From positions 2,170,001 through 2,234,000 of the forward strand of contig NZ_CP010431.2 of NCBI RefSeq assembly GCF_000814845.2: DNA of 64,000 bases, in the 5' to 3' direction. This document shows positions 19,649 to 27,947 of the stretch, in pieces (within the stretch, counting starts at the first letter, position 1; every line of letters starts with the position of its first letter). The DNA comes from Pandoraea sputorum. Lineage in GTDB: Bacteria; Pseudomonadota; Gammaproteobacteria; Burkholderiales; Burkholderiaceae. The position numbers were made by a program, and so were the translations under genes. Under the pieces are notes generated by a model. That model saw only the letters and a program-made list of their open reading frames with translations. It did not search any database and was not told where the DNA came from.

Positions 19649-20917
19649 ATGGCCATTGTTGAAGTCAAAGTCCCCCAGTTTTCCGAGTCGGTTTCCGAAG
19701 GCACGCTGCTCGACTGGAAGAAGAAAGTCGGCGAAGCATTCGCTCAGGACGAAACCATCATTGAAGTCGAGACCGACAAGGTCGTGCTCGAAGTGCCGGC
19801 ACCCGCTGCTGGCGTGCTCGTCGAAGTGACCGCCAACGCTGGCGACACCGTGACGTCCGAGCAGATCATCGCGAAGATCGACACCGAAGCCAAGGCTGGC
19901 GCTGCCGCCCCGGTCGCTGCCAAGCCGGCAGAAGCCGCCGCGCCTGCCGCCGCTGCTGCACCGGCCGCTGCCCCCGCAGCCGGTGGTGCTTCGGGCAACA
20001 TCGCCAGCCCGGCCGCTGCCAAGGTGCTGGCCGAGAAGAATCTGTCGGCCGGTGACGTCGCCGGTTCGGGCCGCGATGGCCGCGTGACCAAGGGCGACGC
20101 TCTGGCTGCTGGCGCCAAGCCGGCCGCTGCTGCCGCTTCGTCGATCCCGGCACCGGCACAACGTGCTGCACTGCCGTCGGTGTCCGCACCGGCTGGCCGC
20201 GACACGTCGCTGGAAGGTCGTCCGGAACAGCGCGTGCCGATGTCGCGTCTGCGCGCCCGTATCGCCGAGCGCCTGCTGCAATCGCAACAGACCAACGCCA
20301 TTCTGACCACGTTCAACGAAGTGGACATGAAGCCGGTGATGGACCTGCGCAACAAGTACAAGGACAAGTTCGAGAAGGAACACGGCGTGAAGCTGGGTTT
20401 CATGTCGTTCTTCGTCAAGGCCGCTGTCCACGCGCTCAAGAAGTACCCGGCCGTGAACGCTTCGATCGACGGTAACGACATCGTCTACCACGGCTACTTC
20501 GACATCGGTATCGCTGTCGGCTCGCCGCGTGGTCTGGTGGTGCCGATTCTGCGCAATGCCGACCAGATGAGCCTGGCCGACATCGAGAAGAAGATCGCCG
20601 AATACGGCAAGAAGGCTGCCGACGGCAAGCTGTCGATCGAAGAAATGACTGGCGGTACGTTCTCGATCTCGAACGGCGGTGTGTTCGGCTCGATGCTGTC
20701 GACCCCGATCATCAACCCGCCGCAGTCGGCCATTCTGGGCGTTCACGCCACGAAGGAGCGCGCTGTGGTGGTGAACGGCGAGATCGTCATTCGTCCGATG
20801 AACTATCTGGCCATGAGCTACGACCACCGTATCATCGACGGTCGCGAAGCCGTGCTGAGCCTCGTCGCCATGAAGGAAGCGCTGGAAGATCCGGCCCGCC
20901 TGCTGCTCGACCTGTAA
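19649..20917 (+). CDS. sucB: dihydrolipoyl succinyltransferase, E2 of 2-oxoglutarate dehydrogenase
   Basis: This 422-residue core protein (odhB) transfers succinyl groups from its lipoyl arm to CoA. One N-terminal lipoyl domain has the lipoylated lysine in [10 protein letters not shown] (Lys44). An Ala/Pro-rich linker, a peripheral subunit-binding domain ([23 protein letters not shown]), a second linker and the catalytic domain follow, ending with the active-site [13 protein letters not shown]. The ATG at 19649 has AGGA at a seven-base spacing; an in-frame ATG 30 nt upstream lacks this and was not used. Confidence 0.97.
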   Translation: MAIVEVKVPQFSESVSEGTLLDWKKKVGEAFAQDETIIEVETDKVVLEVPAPAAGVLVEVTANAGDTVTSEQIIAKIDTEAKAGAAAPVAAKPAEAAAPAAAAAPAAAPAAGGASGNIASPAAAKVLAEKNLSAGDVAGSGRDGRVTKGDALAAGAKPAAAAASSIPAPAQRAALPSVSAPAGRDTSLEGRPEQRVPMSRLRARIAERLLQSQQTNAILTTFNEVDMKPVMDLRNKYKDKFEKEHGVKLGFMSFFVKAAVHALKKYPAVNASIDGNDIVYHGYFDIGIAVGSPRGLVVPILRNADQMSLADIEKKIAEYGKKAADGKLSIEEMTGGTFSISNGGVFGSMLSTPIINPPQSAILGVHATKERAVVVNGEIVIRPMNYLAMSYDHRIIDGREAVLSLVAMKEALEDPARLLLDL

Positions 20918-21011
20918 GCGTTAGCGCGCACTGCGTGGTGTCGCCCGGCCGTGTTTCTCATGGTCGGCGCGCCGCGCCTCCCCCTGCCGTCAACCTTCAC
21001 TGAGTCTCAAA

Positions 21012-22454
21012 ATGGCAAACAAAGAATTTGATGTAGTCGTTATCGGCGCCGGCCCCGGCGGTTATATCGCCGCGATCCGCGCTGCGCAACTCGGCTTCTC
21101 CGTCGCCTGCGTCGAGAAGTGGATCAACCCAGCCAAGAAGATGGTGCTGGGCGGCACGTGCCTGAACGTCGGTTGCATTCCGTCGAAGGCATTGCTCGCG
21201 TCGTCGGAAGAATTCGAAAAGGTCGGTCATCACCTGGCCGATCACGGCATCACCACGTCCGACGTGAAGATCGACATCGCCAAGATGCTCGAACGCAAGC
21301 AGAAGATCGTCGACAAGATGACCGGCGGTATCGAGTACCTGTTCAAGAAGAACAAGATCACGTGGCTCAAGGGTGAAGGCACGTTCGTTGCGAAGAGCGA
21401 CGGCGGCTACCAGATCGACGTGAAGCCGGTGCAGGAAGCCGACAAGCCGGAAACGGTCACGGCCAAGAACGTGATCATCGCCACGGGTTCGAAGGCGCGT
21501 CACCTGCCGGGTATGCCGGTCGACAACAAGCTCATCTCGGATAACGAAGGTGCGCTCTCGTTCGACACCGTGCCGAAGAAGCTGGGCGTGATCGGCGCTG
21601 GCGTGATCGGTCTGGAACTGGGTTCGGTGTGGCGTCGTCTGGGCTCGGAAGTGACCGTGCTCGAAGCCATGCCGGAATTCCTGGCTGCAGCCGATGCTGG
21701 TGTCGCGAAGGAAGCGATCAAGCAATTCGGCAAGCAAGGCCTGAACATCAACGTCGGCGTGAAGGTTGGCGAAGTGAAGGCTGGCAAGAACAACGTCACG
21801 GTCAACTACACGGACAAGGACGGCAAAGAGCAAGTGCTCGACGTCGATCGCCTGATCGTGTCGGTCGGTCGTGTGCCGAACACGGACAATCTGGGTCTGG
21901 GCAACATCGGTCTGGCGACCGACGAGCGTGGCTTCATCCCCGTGGACGACCACTGCCGTACCAAGCTGCCGAACGTGTACGCAATCGGCGACGTGGTGCG
22001 TGGCCCGATGCTCGCGCACAAGGCTGAAGACGAAGGCGTGCTGGTCGCCGAAGTCATCGCCGGTCAGAAGCCGCACATCGACTACAACTGCATTCCGTGG
22101 GTGATCTACACCTCGCCGGAAATCGCATGGGTCGGCAAGACCGAGCAGCAGCTCAAGGCCGAAGGCCGTGAGTTCAAGCCGGGTCAGTTCCCGTTCGCTG
22201 CTAACGGCCGCGCACTGGGCATGGGCTCGTCGGACGGTTTCGTGAAGGTGCTGGCCGATGCCAAGACCGACGAAATCCTCGGCGTGCACGTGATCGGCCT
22301 GAACGCTTCGGACCTGATCGCCGAAGCCGTGGTCGCGATGGAGTTCAAGGCGGCGTCGGAAGACATCGGCCGTATCTGCCATCCGCACCCGTCGCTGTCG
22401 GAAGTGATGCGTGAAGCCGCCCTCGATGTCGAGAAGCGTGCACTGAACAAGTAA
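21012..22454 (+). CDS. lpdA: dihydrolipoyl dehydrogenase, E3 component
   Basis: The 480-residue FAD enzyme reoxidises the dihydrolipoyl arm of E2 using NAD. It shows the N-terminal FAD dinucleotide fold ([15 protein letters not shown]), the redox disulfide [16 protein letters not shown], the NAD-binding fold ([16 protein letters not shown]), the second FAD contact [17 protein letters not shown] and the C-terminal catalytic HPHPSLSE. It is the third gene of the odh operon, closed by a strong terminator. Confidence 0.97.
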   Translation: MANKEFDVVVIGAGPGGYIAAIRAAQLGFSVACVEKWINPAKKMVLGGTCLNVGCIPSKALLASSEEFEKVGHHLADHGITTSDVKIDIAKMLERKQKIVDKMTGGIEYLFKKNKITWLKGEGTFVAKSDGGYQIDVKPVQEADKPETVTAKNVIIATGSKARHLPGMPVDNKLISDNEGALSFDTVPKKLGVIGAGVIGLELGSVWRRLGSEVTVLEAMPEFLAAADAGVAKEAIKQFGKQGLNINVGVKVGEVKAGKNNVTVNYTDKDGKEQVLDVDRLIVSVGRVPNTDNLGLGNIGLATDERGFIPVDDHCRTKLPNVYAIGDVVRGPMLAHKAEDEGVLVAEVIAGQKPHIDYNCIPWVIYTSPEIAWVGKTEQQLKAEGREFKPGQFPFAANGRALGMGSSDGFVKVLADAKTDEILGVHVIGLNASDLIAEAVVAMEFKAASEDIGRICHPHPSLSEVMREAALDVEKRALNK

Positions 22455-22479
22455 GCCGCTTTACGCTTACCTGTACGAA

Positions 22480-22508
22480 CAAAGGCGAGGCGACTCGCCT
22501 TTGTTTTT
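22480..22508 (+). terminator. rho-independent terminator of the odh operon
   Basis: A perfect nine-bp stem CAAAGGCGA / TCGCCTTTG is followed by six T, 26 nt after the lpd stop codon. Confidence 0.9.
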
Positions 22509-22574
22509 TCCCGCGATTTATCCCGATTTCCTTCGTTACTTTTGCCCCCCGGCGCCGGCTCGTCGCCGCACTGC

Positions 22575-23672
22575 ATGAACGTTCGCGAATACTACCAACA
22601 AGAATTGGCCGAGCGCGGCTACAAGCCCGACGAAGCGCAGGAGCGCGCCGTCGAGCGTCTGCAGCAATGCTACGACGAATGGGCGGCGTACAAGTCCAAG
22701 CGTTCGAACACCCTCAAGAAGTGGCTCGTGCATCCGGATCTGCCCAAGGGTGTCTATCTCTGGGGTGGCGTGGGACGTGGCAAGAGCTTCCTGATGGACA
22801 GCTTTTACTCGGTGGTGCCGCTGCAGCGCAAGACGCGTCTGCACTTCCACGAGTTCATGCGCGAAGTCCATCACCAGTTGCAGGCGCTCAAGGGGCTGCC
22901 TGATCCGCTGGACGAACTCGCCAAGCGCATCGCCAAGCGCTACCGGTTGATCTGCTTCGATGAGTTTCACGTCTCCGACGTGGCCGATGCCATGATCCTG
23001 CACCGCTTGCTGGCCGAACTCTTCAAGAACGGCGTGCAGTTCGTGATGACGTCGAACTATCGTCCCGACACGTTGTACCCGGACGGCCTGCACCGTGATC
23101 GCGTGCTGCCCGCGATCCGATTGCTCGAAGAGAAGCTCGACGTGCTTAATGTCGACGCTGGCATCGACTATCGCCGCCGTACGCTGGCGCAGGTGCAGGT
23201 TTATCACTACCCCCTGGGCAACGAAGCCAACCGTGCGCTGCGTGCAGCGTTCAGTGAGATTGCAGGCGTGCCGGACGAGAGTCCGCTGCTGCACATCGAA
23301 CAGCGCGAACTCAAGGCGCTGCGTCGTGCGGGCGGTGTTGTGTGGTTCGACTTCCATACGTTGTGCGGCGGTCCGCGCTCGCAAAACGACTATCTGGAAC
23401 TGGCCAACCGTTTTCACACCGTGGTGCTCTCGGACGTGCCGAAGATGACGCCGCGTATGGCCTCGGAAGCGCGTCGCTTCACGTGGCTGGTCGACGTCTT
23501 CTACGACCACAAGGTCAAGCTGCTGATGTCGGCGGAAGTCCCCGCGGAAGAGCTGTATACGGAAGGGACGCTTTCCAACGAGTTCACGCGCACCGTGTCG
23601 CGACTCGTGGAGATGCAGTCGCTGGAGTATCTGGAAGCGCCGCGTCGCGTAGTGGATACCTCGCTGACCTGA
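22575..23672 (+). CDS. zapE: cell division protein ZapE (AFG1-like ATPase)
   Basis: The 365-residue ATPase belongs to the AFG1/ZapE family, whose E. coli member acts at the constricting Z-ring. Walker A GGVGRGKSFLMD lies near residue 65 and Walker B ICFDEFHVSDVADA near residue 130; later family motifs include FVMTSNYRPDTLYPDG and RRFTWLVDVFYD. The start at 22575 (MNVREYY) fits the family; a longer frame to 22542 has no conserved residues. It follows the odh terminator and needs its own promoter. Confidence 0.94.
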   Translation: MNVREYYQQELAERGYKPDEAQERAVERLQQCYDEWAAYKSKRSNTLKKWLVHPDLPKGVYLWGGVGRGKSFLMDSFYSVVPLQRKTRLHFHEFMREVHHQLQALKGLPDPLDELAKRIAKRYRLICFDEFHVSDVADAMILHRLLAELFKNGVQFVMTSNYRPDTLYPDGLHRDRVLPAIRLLEEKLDVLNVDAGIDYRRRTLAQVQVYHYPLGNEANRALRAAFSEIAGVPDESPLLHIEQRELKALRRAGGVVWFDFHTLCGGPRSQNDYLELANRFHTVVLSDVPKMTPRMASEARRFTWLVDVFYDHKVKLLMSAEVPAEELYTEGTLSNEFTRTVSRLVEMQSLEYLEAPRRVVDTSLT

Positions 23673-23708
23673 CGTAGCCCGCCTGGTCGCAAACCGAGGG
23701 CGGGGCGC

Positions 23709-24026
23709 TTAGCGCCCCCGGTCCCCGCGATTGCGCTGGCGCGAGTCCTGCGATGGCGGCGGGGGAGGTGGTTGCCGCTGCTCGCGGATGTGGTTGTAGA
23801 TGTCGCCCCGCAGGTCGCCTTGCGGCCGGACTTCCTGCGGTTGTGGTCGGGACGGTCCAGGCCGTGCCCCGCCATGATTATCGCCGCGTCCGTTCGGACG
23901 ATCGGCAGCCTGCGCGAACCAGCCCTGGAAGAATCGGCCGTCCGGCGACGATTGGGCCGCAGCGCCCCACGACGCACCGGCCAGCATGACGAAACACAGT
24001 ATCCGGACAAGTCGGTTGTGACGCAT
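23709..24026 (-). CDS. secreted Pro/Arg-rich small protein, function unknown
   Basis: The 105-residue protein starts with a cleavable signal peptide (MRHNRLVR, hydrophobic core, likely cut after GAAA before QSS). The mature part is polar, rich in Pro, Arg, Gly and Asp, and contains six consecutive prolines near the C-terminus (EQRQPPPPPP). AAGGAGG precedes the ATG at an ideal distance, which fixes the start. It faces the TGTAA-repeat region shared with the DUF2939 gene, so both may be controlled together. No domain was recognised. Confidence 0.7.
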   Translation of the reverse strand: MRHNRLVRILCFVMLAGASWGAAAQSSPDGRFFQGWFAQAADRPNGRGDNHGGARPGPSRPQPQEVRPQGDLRGDIYNHIREQRQPPPPPPSQDSRQRNRGDRGR

Positions 24027-24171
24027 GGTGCCACCTCCTTGTCGGTTGAGCTGCCTTGATTGGCCGAAATCCCGTTTGTCGTGCCGATGCCATGCCAGCC
24101 GGGTAGGCTGGTTGGCACGCCACGGCAAATGCGGCTACGCTTCGAGAGTAAAAGCGTAACGGCCGACGTGC

Positions 24172-24220
24172 TGTAAAGATTTGTAAAGCAATGTAAGCCG
24201 ATGGGGGCCGCGCGTAATAC
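24172..24220 (+). promoter_or_regulatory. 10-bp-phased TGTAA repeats (OmpR/CpxR-like box) with promoter
   Basis: TGTAAAG (24172), TGTAAAG (24182) and TGTAAG (24192) recur with an exact 10-bp period, which fits GTAAA-N5-GTAAA, the known CpxR box and the general tandem-site pattern of OmpR-family regulators. The third copy occupies a -35 position relative to TAATAC (24215-24220) with a 17-bp spacer, 40 nt before the DUF2939 start. The repeats are directly visible; the identity of the regulator is inferred. Confidence 0.55.
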
Positions 24221-24260
24221 GTCGCCTACCATGCGCAGTTTTGAATGTCGGAGTCTTGCA

Positions 24261-24890
24261 ATGCGTAAGCTTTCTCTGGTTGTCGTGGCCCTGCTCGTCG
24301 TGCTGGGGCTGCTGTTCGGCACGCCGTATTACACCTTGTGGCGCGCGCGCGATGCCGCCAATGCCCGTGACGCCACCACGCTGTCGTCATACGTCGACTA
24401 TCCGGCGGTGCGTGAAAGTCTGAAATTGAGCCTTCACGACGAGCTTTCCCGTCAGATGGACAAACAGCGCAGCAATGCCTTTGGCGCGCTAGCACTGGCG
24501 TTGGGTGGCTGGGTGTCCGATCGCGTGGTGGAAGCGTTGCTGACGCCGGAGGCCGTTGCTGCGATGTTGCGCGGCGACAGTACGGGGCTGCCGCCGGTAC
24601 CCGGTGCGCCTGCGCCGCGCGATGTGGTACCGCCGCAAGCCGAATCGAGCGCGCCTCAAGCTGCACCTGTGACACCGCCGACGAATGGCGGCGCCAATGC
24701 GTCGGACGCTCCGGCTACCCCGGAAAATCAACCGCCGCGTACGACAACGCGTACCGAGTTTCAGGACTTCAACCACTTCCTCGTGCACGTTTCGCGCAGC
24801 GATCGCCCGGAGCGGGTCGTGACGTTTACGCTCACGCGCCGCAACGTCGTGCAGTGGCGATTGACAGCCATTGCGCTGCCGCCGCTCTGA
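24261..24890 (+). CDS. DUF2939-type membrane-anchored protein
   Basis: The 209-residue protein has one N-terminal hydrophobic helix (signal anchor or signal peptide, KLSLVVVALLVVLGLLFGTP) followed by the DUF2939 pattern YYTLWRARDAANARDATTLS and SYVDYPAVRESLKLSLHDEL. A Pro/Ala/Thr-rich linker separates it from a C-terminal beta-rich segment (VTFTLTRRNVVQWRLTAIAL). The start at 24261 has GGAG seven bases upstream; an in-frame upstream frame to 24201 reads through the promoter region. Function unknown; likely periplasmic. Confidence 0.8.
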   Translation: MRKLSLVVVALLVVLGLLFGTPYYTLWRARDAANARDATTLSSYVDYPAVRESLKLSLHDELSRQMDKQRSNAFGALALALGGWVSDRVVEALLTPEAVAAMLRGDSTGLPPVPGAPAPRDVVPPQAESSAPQAAPVTPPTNGGANASDAPATPENQPPRTTTRTEFQDFNHFLVHVSRSDRPERVVTFTLTRRNVVQWRLTAIALPPL

Positions 24891-24944
24891 TCCCTTCAAT
24901 CCGTCTCATCGACCCGCGCTTTCCGGTCAGTTGCGAACACCATC

Positions 24945-25418
24945 TTGAACTCGATTTTGAATGTGATGTCCTGGCGACGCCTGTGCGTCGCCGCCATGCT
25001 GACCGGCAACGCGCTCGTGGCCGCAGCCTCCGCCGATCCGTCGACGCCGGTCGGCGTGTGGCGCATTGTCGACGAGACGGGCGACCCGAAGGCCCTTATC
25101 ACCATTACCGAAAAAGACGGGGAGATCGTCGGTGCGCTGACCAAGAGCCTCGGTCGGCCGGACGGGCTGGAGCGCCGCTGCAACGAATGCACCGACGCAC
25201 GTCGCGGCAAGAAGCTTCAGGGCATGCAGATCATCCGTGGCCTGCACAAGGATCCCGATGGCGACGAGTACATCGGTGGGAAAATTCTTGATCCTGACAG
25301 CGGTAGCGAGTACGGCTGCAAGATGCGGGTCGTCGAAGGTGGCAAGAAACTCGAAGTTCGAGGCTATTTCGGCATCTCTTTGCTGGGCCGCACCCAGACG
25401 TGGATTCGCGAGCAGTAG
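24945..25418 (+). CDS. DUF2147 secreted protein, first copy
   Basis: This 157-residue protein has a signal peptide (about residues 1-30) and a DUF2147 domain beginning at PVGVWRIVDETGDPKALITI and ending with FGISLLGRTQTWIRE. The domain is a small beta-barrel-like periplasmic fold of unknown function. Three cysteines (RRCNECTD and YGCKM) are kept in the neighbouring paralogue and could form a disulfide or bind metal. It follows the DUF2939 gene by 54 nt and may be cotranscribed. Confidence 0.82.
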   Translation: MNSILNVMSWRRLCVAAMLTGNALVAAASADPSTPVGVWRIVDETGDPKALITITEKDGEIVGALTKSLGRPDGLERRCNECTDARRGKKLQGMQIIRGLHKDPDGDEYIGGKILDPDSGSEYGCKMRVVEGGKKLEVRGYFGISLLGRTQTWIREQ

Positions 25419-25657
25419 CGCCGCATCCCTCACATCCCCCACACCGCTTTCATCTCCCGGTAGATTGAGCGACGAAGATTTCGGTCGAGCACACGCACGA
25501 TGGCAAGACGCAGATGCGGGTCGGCTAGAGGACTTCCTCAGCACGAGGCCACGCCTTTGGCGTAATCTTCAAAGCGACTCACGCGTGATGTGCCGCATTC
25601 CCGGCGACGACGTCGAGTCCTACGACAATCAATTCCGTATCTGGGAGGATGACAATC

Positions 25658-26140
25658 ATGAAGCAGATTTCGAACGCGACGTCGTGGCGACGTCTGGGTG
25701 CGCATGCGCTCGTCGGAGTAGCGTTGCTGGGCGGTGTCGCGAAGGCGGCGCTCGCTGCCGACGACACGTCGCCGGTCGGTGTGTGGAAGACGATCGACGA
25801 CAGCACGGGCAAGCCGAAAGCGCTCGTCACGATCTCGGAGAAGGACGGCGAGTACGTCGGCGTGATCACGAAGGGGCTTGGCGAGAACGACGATCCGGCG
25901 CGCGTGTGCGACAAGTGCACCGACGAGCGCAAGGGCCAGAAGATGCTCGGCATGCAGATCATCCGCGGCATCAAGAAGGACGGTGATTCATACGGCGGCG
26001 GTTACATCCTCGACCCGGAGAACGGCAAGGACTACAAGTGCAAGATGACCGTGACGGACGGCGGCAAAAAGCTCGACGTTCGTGGCTTCATCGGCATTTC
26101 GCTGATCGGCCGTACTCAGACGTGGATTCGCGAGCAGTAA
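25658..26140 (+). CDS. DUF2147 secreted protein, second copy
   Basis: This 160-residue protein is a paralogue of the previous gene: both contain SWRRL in the leader, PVGVW, CxxCTD, GMQIIRG and a C-terminal GRTQTWIREQ. It has a signal peptide ending near ALAAD. Two ATG codons lie in frame (25649 and 25658); GGGAGG at 25643-25648 touches the first and is nine bases from the second, so 25658 is the real start. A 239-nt gap and its own terminator suggest it can be expressed separately from the first copy. Confidence 0.85.
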   Translation: MKQISNATSWRRLGAHALVGVALLGGVAKAALAADDTSPVGVWKTIDDSTGKPKALVTISEKDGEYVGVITKGLGENDDPARVCDKCTDERKGQKMLGMQIIRGIKKDGDSYGGGYILDPENGKDYKCKMTVTDGGKKLDVRGFIGISLIGRTQTWIREQ

Positions 26141-26177
26141 CGCCCACAAGCGCTACAAGCGCCATCGAGAGACGACA

Positions 26178-26209
26178 AGACCCGGACGACATTGCGCCGG
26201 GTCTTTTTT
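26178..26209 (+). terminator. rho-independent terminator after second DUF2147 gene
   Basis: The stem AGACCCGG / CCGGGTCT encloses an 11-nt loop and is followed by six T. Confidence 0.85.
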
Positions 26210-26226
26210 CGTTAATGGTGCAGGCG

Positions 26227-27663
26227 TTAAGGCGTCGGCGTGGCAGTGCGCATGCGGCGCGCCACATTGGGCAGGTCGTCGAATAACGAATAGATCATCT
26301 GCAATGTCGAATGCCGGGCGATAGCGCCCCGGATGCCCGAGGTGCTGCGCGCTGCGGGCGTTTCGTGCGACGCATGGCGGCCGCGATGATGCGTGGTGGC
26401 GGCCTCTGGCGGCAAGGCAACCGGCAAGGCGATGCGCGCGCCGATGGGGCGCGGGACCATGATTCGCGCGATCCACGACACCGCGTGCCCAATGAGCGGC
26501 ATGTGCGCCGCGAAATTGATACTGTTTTTCAACATCTCCTGAATCACCGAAAGTAGTTCTCCATCGACGTAATAAGACTTCACACGCGACCAGGCGGGAA
26601 CGGCGGCATGCCGAGCGACCGTCTTGTTATGAAGCCCGGCCGGGTCGAAAGTCACCGCAGTCGAATGTCTTACCACGGACGTTTGCGCCGATGCCAGTCC
26701 ACCTCCCAACGAATGACCTGTGAACACGAGCTGCCGCGGTGGGTAGCAGAGCGCCAGCGATTTGGCCCAGTCGATGGCCTCTTCGTACTGCCTGGAGCGT
26801 AACCCCAACGCCTGTCGGAAATTGTGTGTCCAGTCGACGAGGGCGCGTGCGGTAATGCCCATCTCTGTGCCCCGGTCCGCCGCGAGATAGCGCTCGCATA
26901 GCGTGTCCTCATACAGCGCACCGAAGAAGCCCGATTGCTTCGGTCCGTTGTCGTCATGCACGCTGATGCGACGTACGCGTGTCGGCAAAATCTGTGGGAC
27001 TGAGTGATCGAAATAGACGTCGTGATTCACTAAGGCGGCCGTGATGTCGTTGCGTTGTTCGATGATCGACGCGGGGAGGTACGCTCCGTCTTTTGCTGCG
27101 ATCAGCGTATCGAGTTCGTCGATGCGTTGCGCGACGGTGACGAGCTTCGCTGTCCGACACGCGGAATCGTGAGCGGCGCTGTCGCCGACGAGCGGCTGCA
27201 TTTGCGCGAACACGTTGTCGTAGGCCACCGATTCCAAGCAGCCGCAAGGGCGCGATGCCGAGTCGATGTCCTCAGCTGCTTTGCATGCGTGCGATCGCGC
27301 GCCGGACGCCCGTGCCTCCTGGACGGCTTCCCGCCAAGTCTGCACCAGCACACGCACACGCTCGGCCAGCAGATCGCTGGTCGTTTCACTCGTGCGGCGG
27401 GGACGTCTGATTTCTGCGCGTTCAAGCGTACTGGCCCGTTGCAGTGAGCGTCGCCGCTCGGCATCGAACGCGCGACGTTCCGTGGCAAAGTCGACCCATT
27501 GTGAAGGTGTGTCGGAAGCTACGTCGTGGTGAGATGCCGCTAGCGATGTAGTGCCTTTGGACGCGTCGGGTGGTTCGCTGCTGGTGCGTGTGTTCCGAGT
27601 GGCGAGCGTGGTGAGCGCGGCGGGGAAACGAGTAGGGCTTAAAGCGCCGGTCTGGATATGCAT
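26227..27663 (-). CDS. class-3 lipase-like alpha/beta hydrolase, possible secreted effector
   Basis: The 478-residue protein carries the nucleophile elbow FTGHSLGGGLASAQ with Ser318, in the position expected for class-3 lipases and phospholipases; FDPAGLHN about 25 residues later may hold the acidic residue. Residues 1 to about 130 are polar, rich in Ser, Thr, Arg and Ala, with no signal peptide or membrane helix at the N-terminus. Such an N-terminus is common in type III or type VI secretion substrates, but no secretion genes lie here and that role is only a hypothesis. A hydrophobic segment near residue 400 (AVSWIARIMVP) may contact membrane. No Shine-Dalgarno precedes the ATG, so the start is uncertain. 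Confidence 0.7.
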   Translation of the reverse strand: MHIQTGALSPTRFPAALTTLATRNTRTSSEPPDASKGTTSLAASHHDVASDTPSQWVDFATERRAFDAERRRSLQRASTLERAEIRRPRRTSETTSDLLAERVRVLVQTWREAVQEARASGARSHACKAAEDIDSASRPCGCLESVAYDNVFAQMQPLVGDSAAHDSACRTAKLVTVAQRIDELDTLIAAKDGAYLPASIIEQRNDITAALVNHDVYFDHSVPQILPTRVRRISVHDDNGPKQSGFFGALYEDTLCERYLAADRGTEMGITARALVDWTHNFRQALGLRSRQYEEAIDWAKSLALCYPPRQLVFTGHSLGGGLASAQTSVVRHSTAVTFDPAGLHNKTVARHAAVPAWSRVKSYYVDGELLSVIQEMLKNSINFAAHMPLIGHAVSWIARIMVPRPIGARIALPVALPPEAATTHHRGRHASHETPAARSTSGIRGAIARHSTLQMIYSLFDDLPNVARRMRTATPTP

Positions 27664-27818
27664 AGGGGGTTGGGAAACGGCTTGAAAGGCGAGCGATTCT
27701 GCGCGACGCCGTTGCCCCCGGAAATCAAGAATGGCTCATTTGAAAGTCGTCACTGCGCGTTTCATGAACATGCGAACGATCGGTTGCCGACAACGACGCG
27801 TTCGACCTCAGATACGAC

Positions 27819-27854
27819 AACGCCCGGGCAGTGTCGCTTCACTGTCCGGGCGTT
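27819..27854. terminator. 15-bp hairpin downstream of the lipoprotein cluster
   Basis: AACGCCCGGGCAGTG and CACTGTCCGGGCGTT form a 15-bp stem with one G-T wobble and a six-nt loop. There is no T-tract on either side. It lies 94 nt beyond the leftward lipoprotein gene and may be a terminator without U-tract or an mRNA 3' stabiliser. The rest of 27664-27947 shows no gene. Confidence 0.45.
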
Positions 27855-27947
27855 GCCGTCCTGCACCGTCGTCAGGGCCTGTACCCTGCGAACGGCTCCC
27901 CCTCGCGATCTTCCGGCGGGATCGATGTCCCGTCGATCCCGTCGTCT

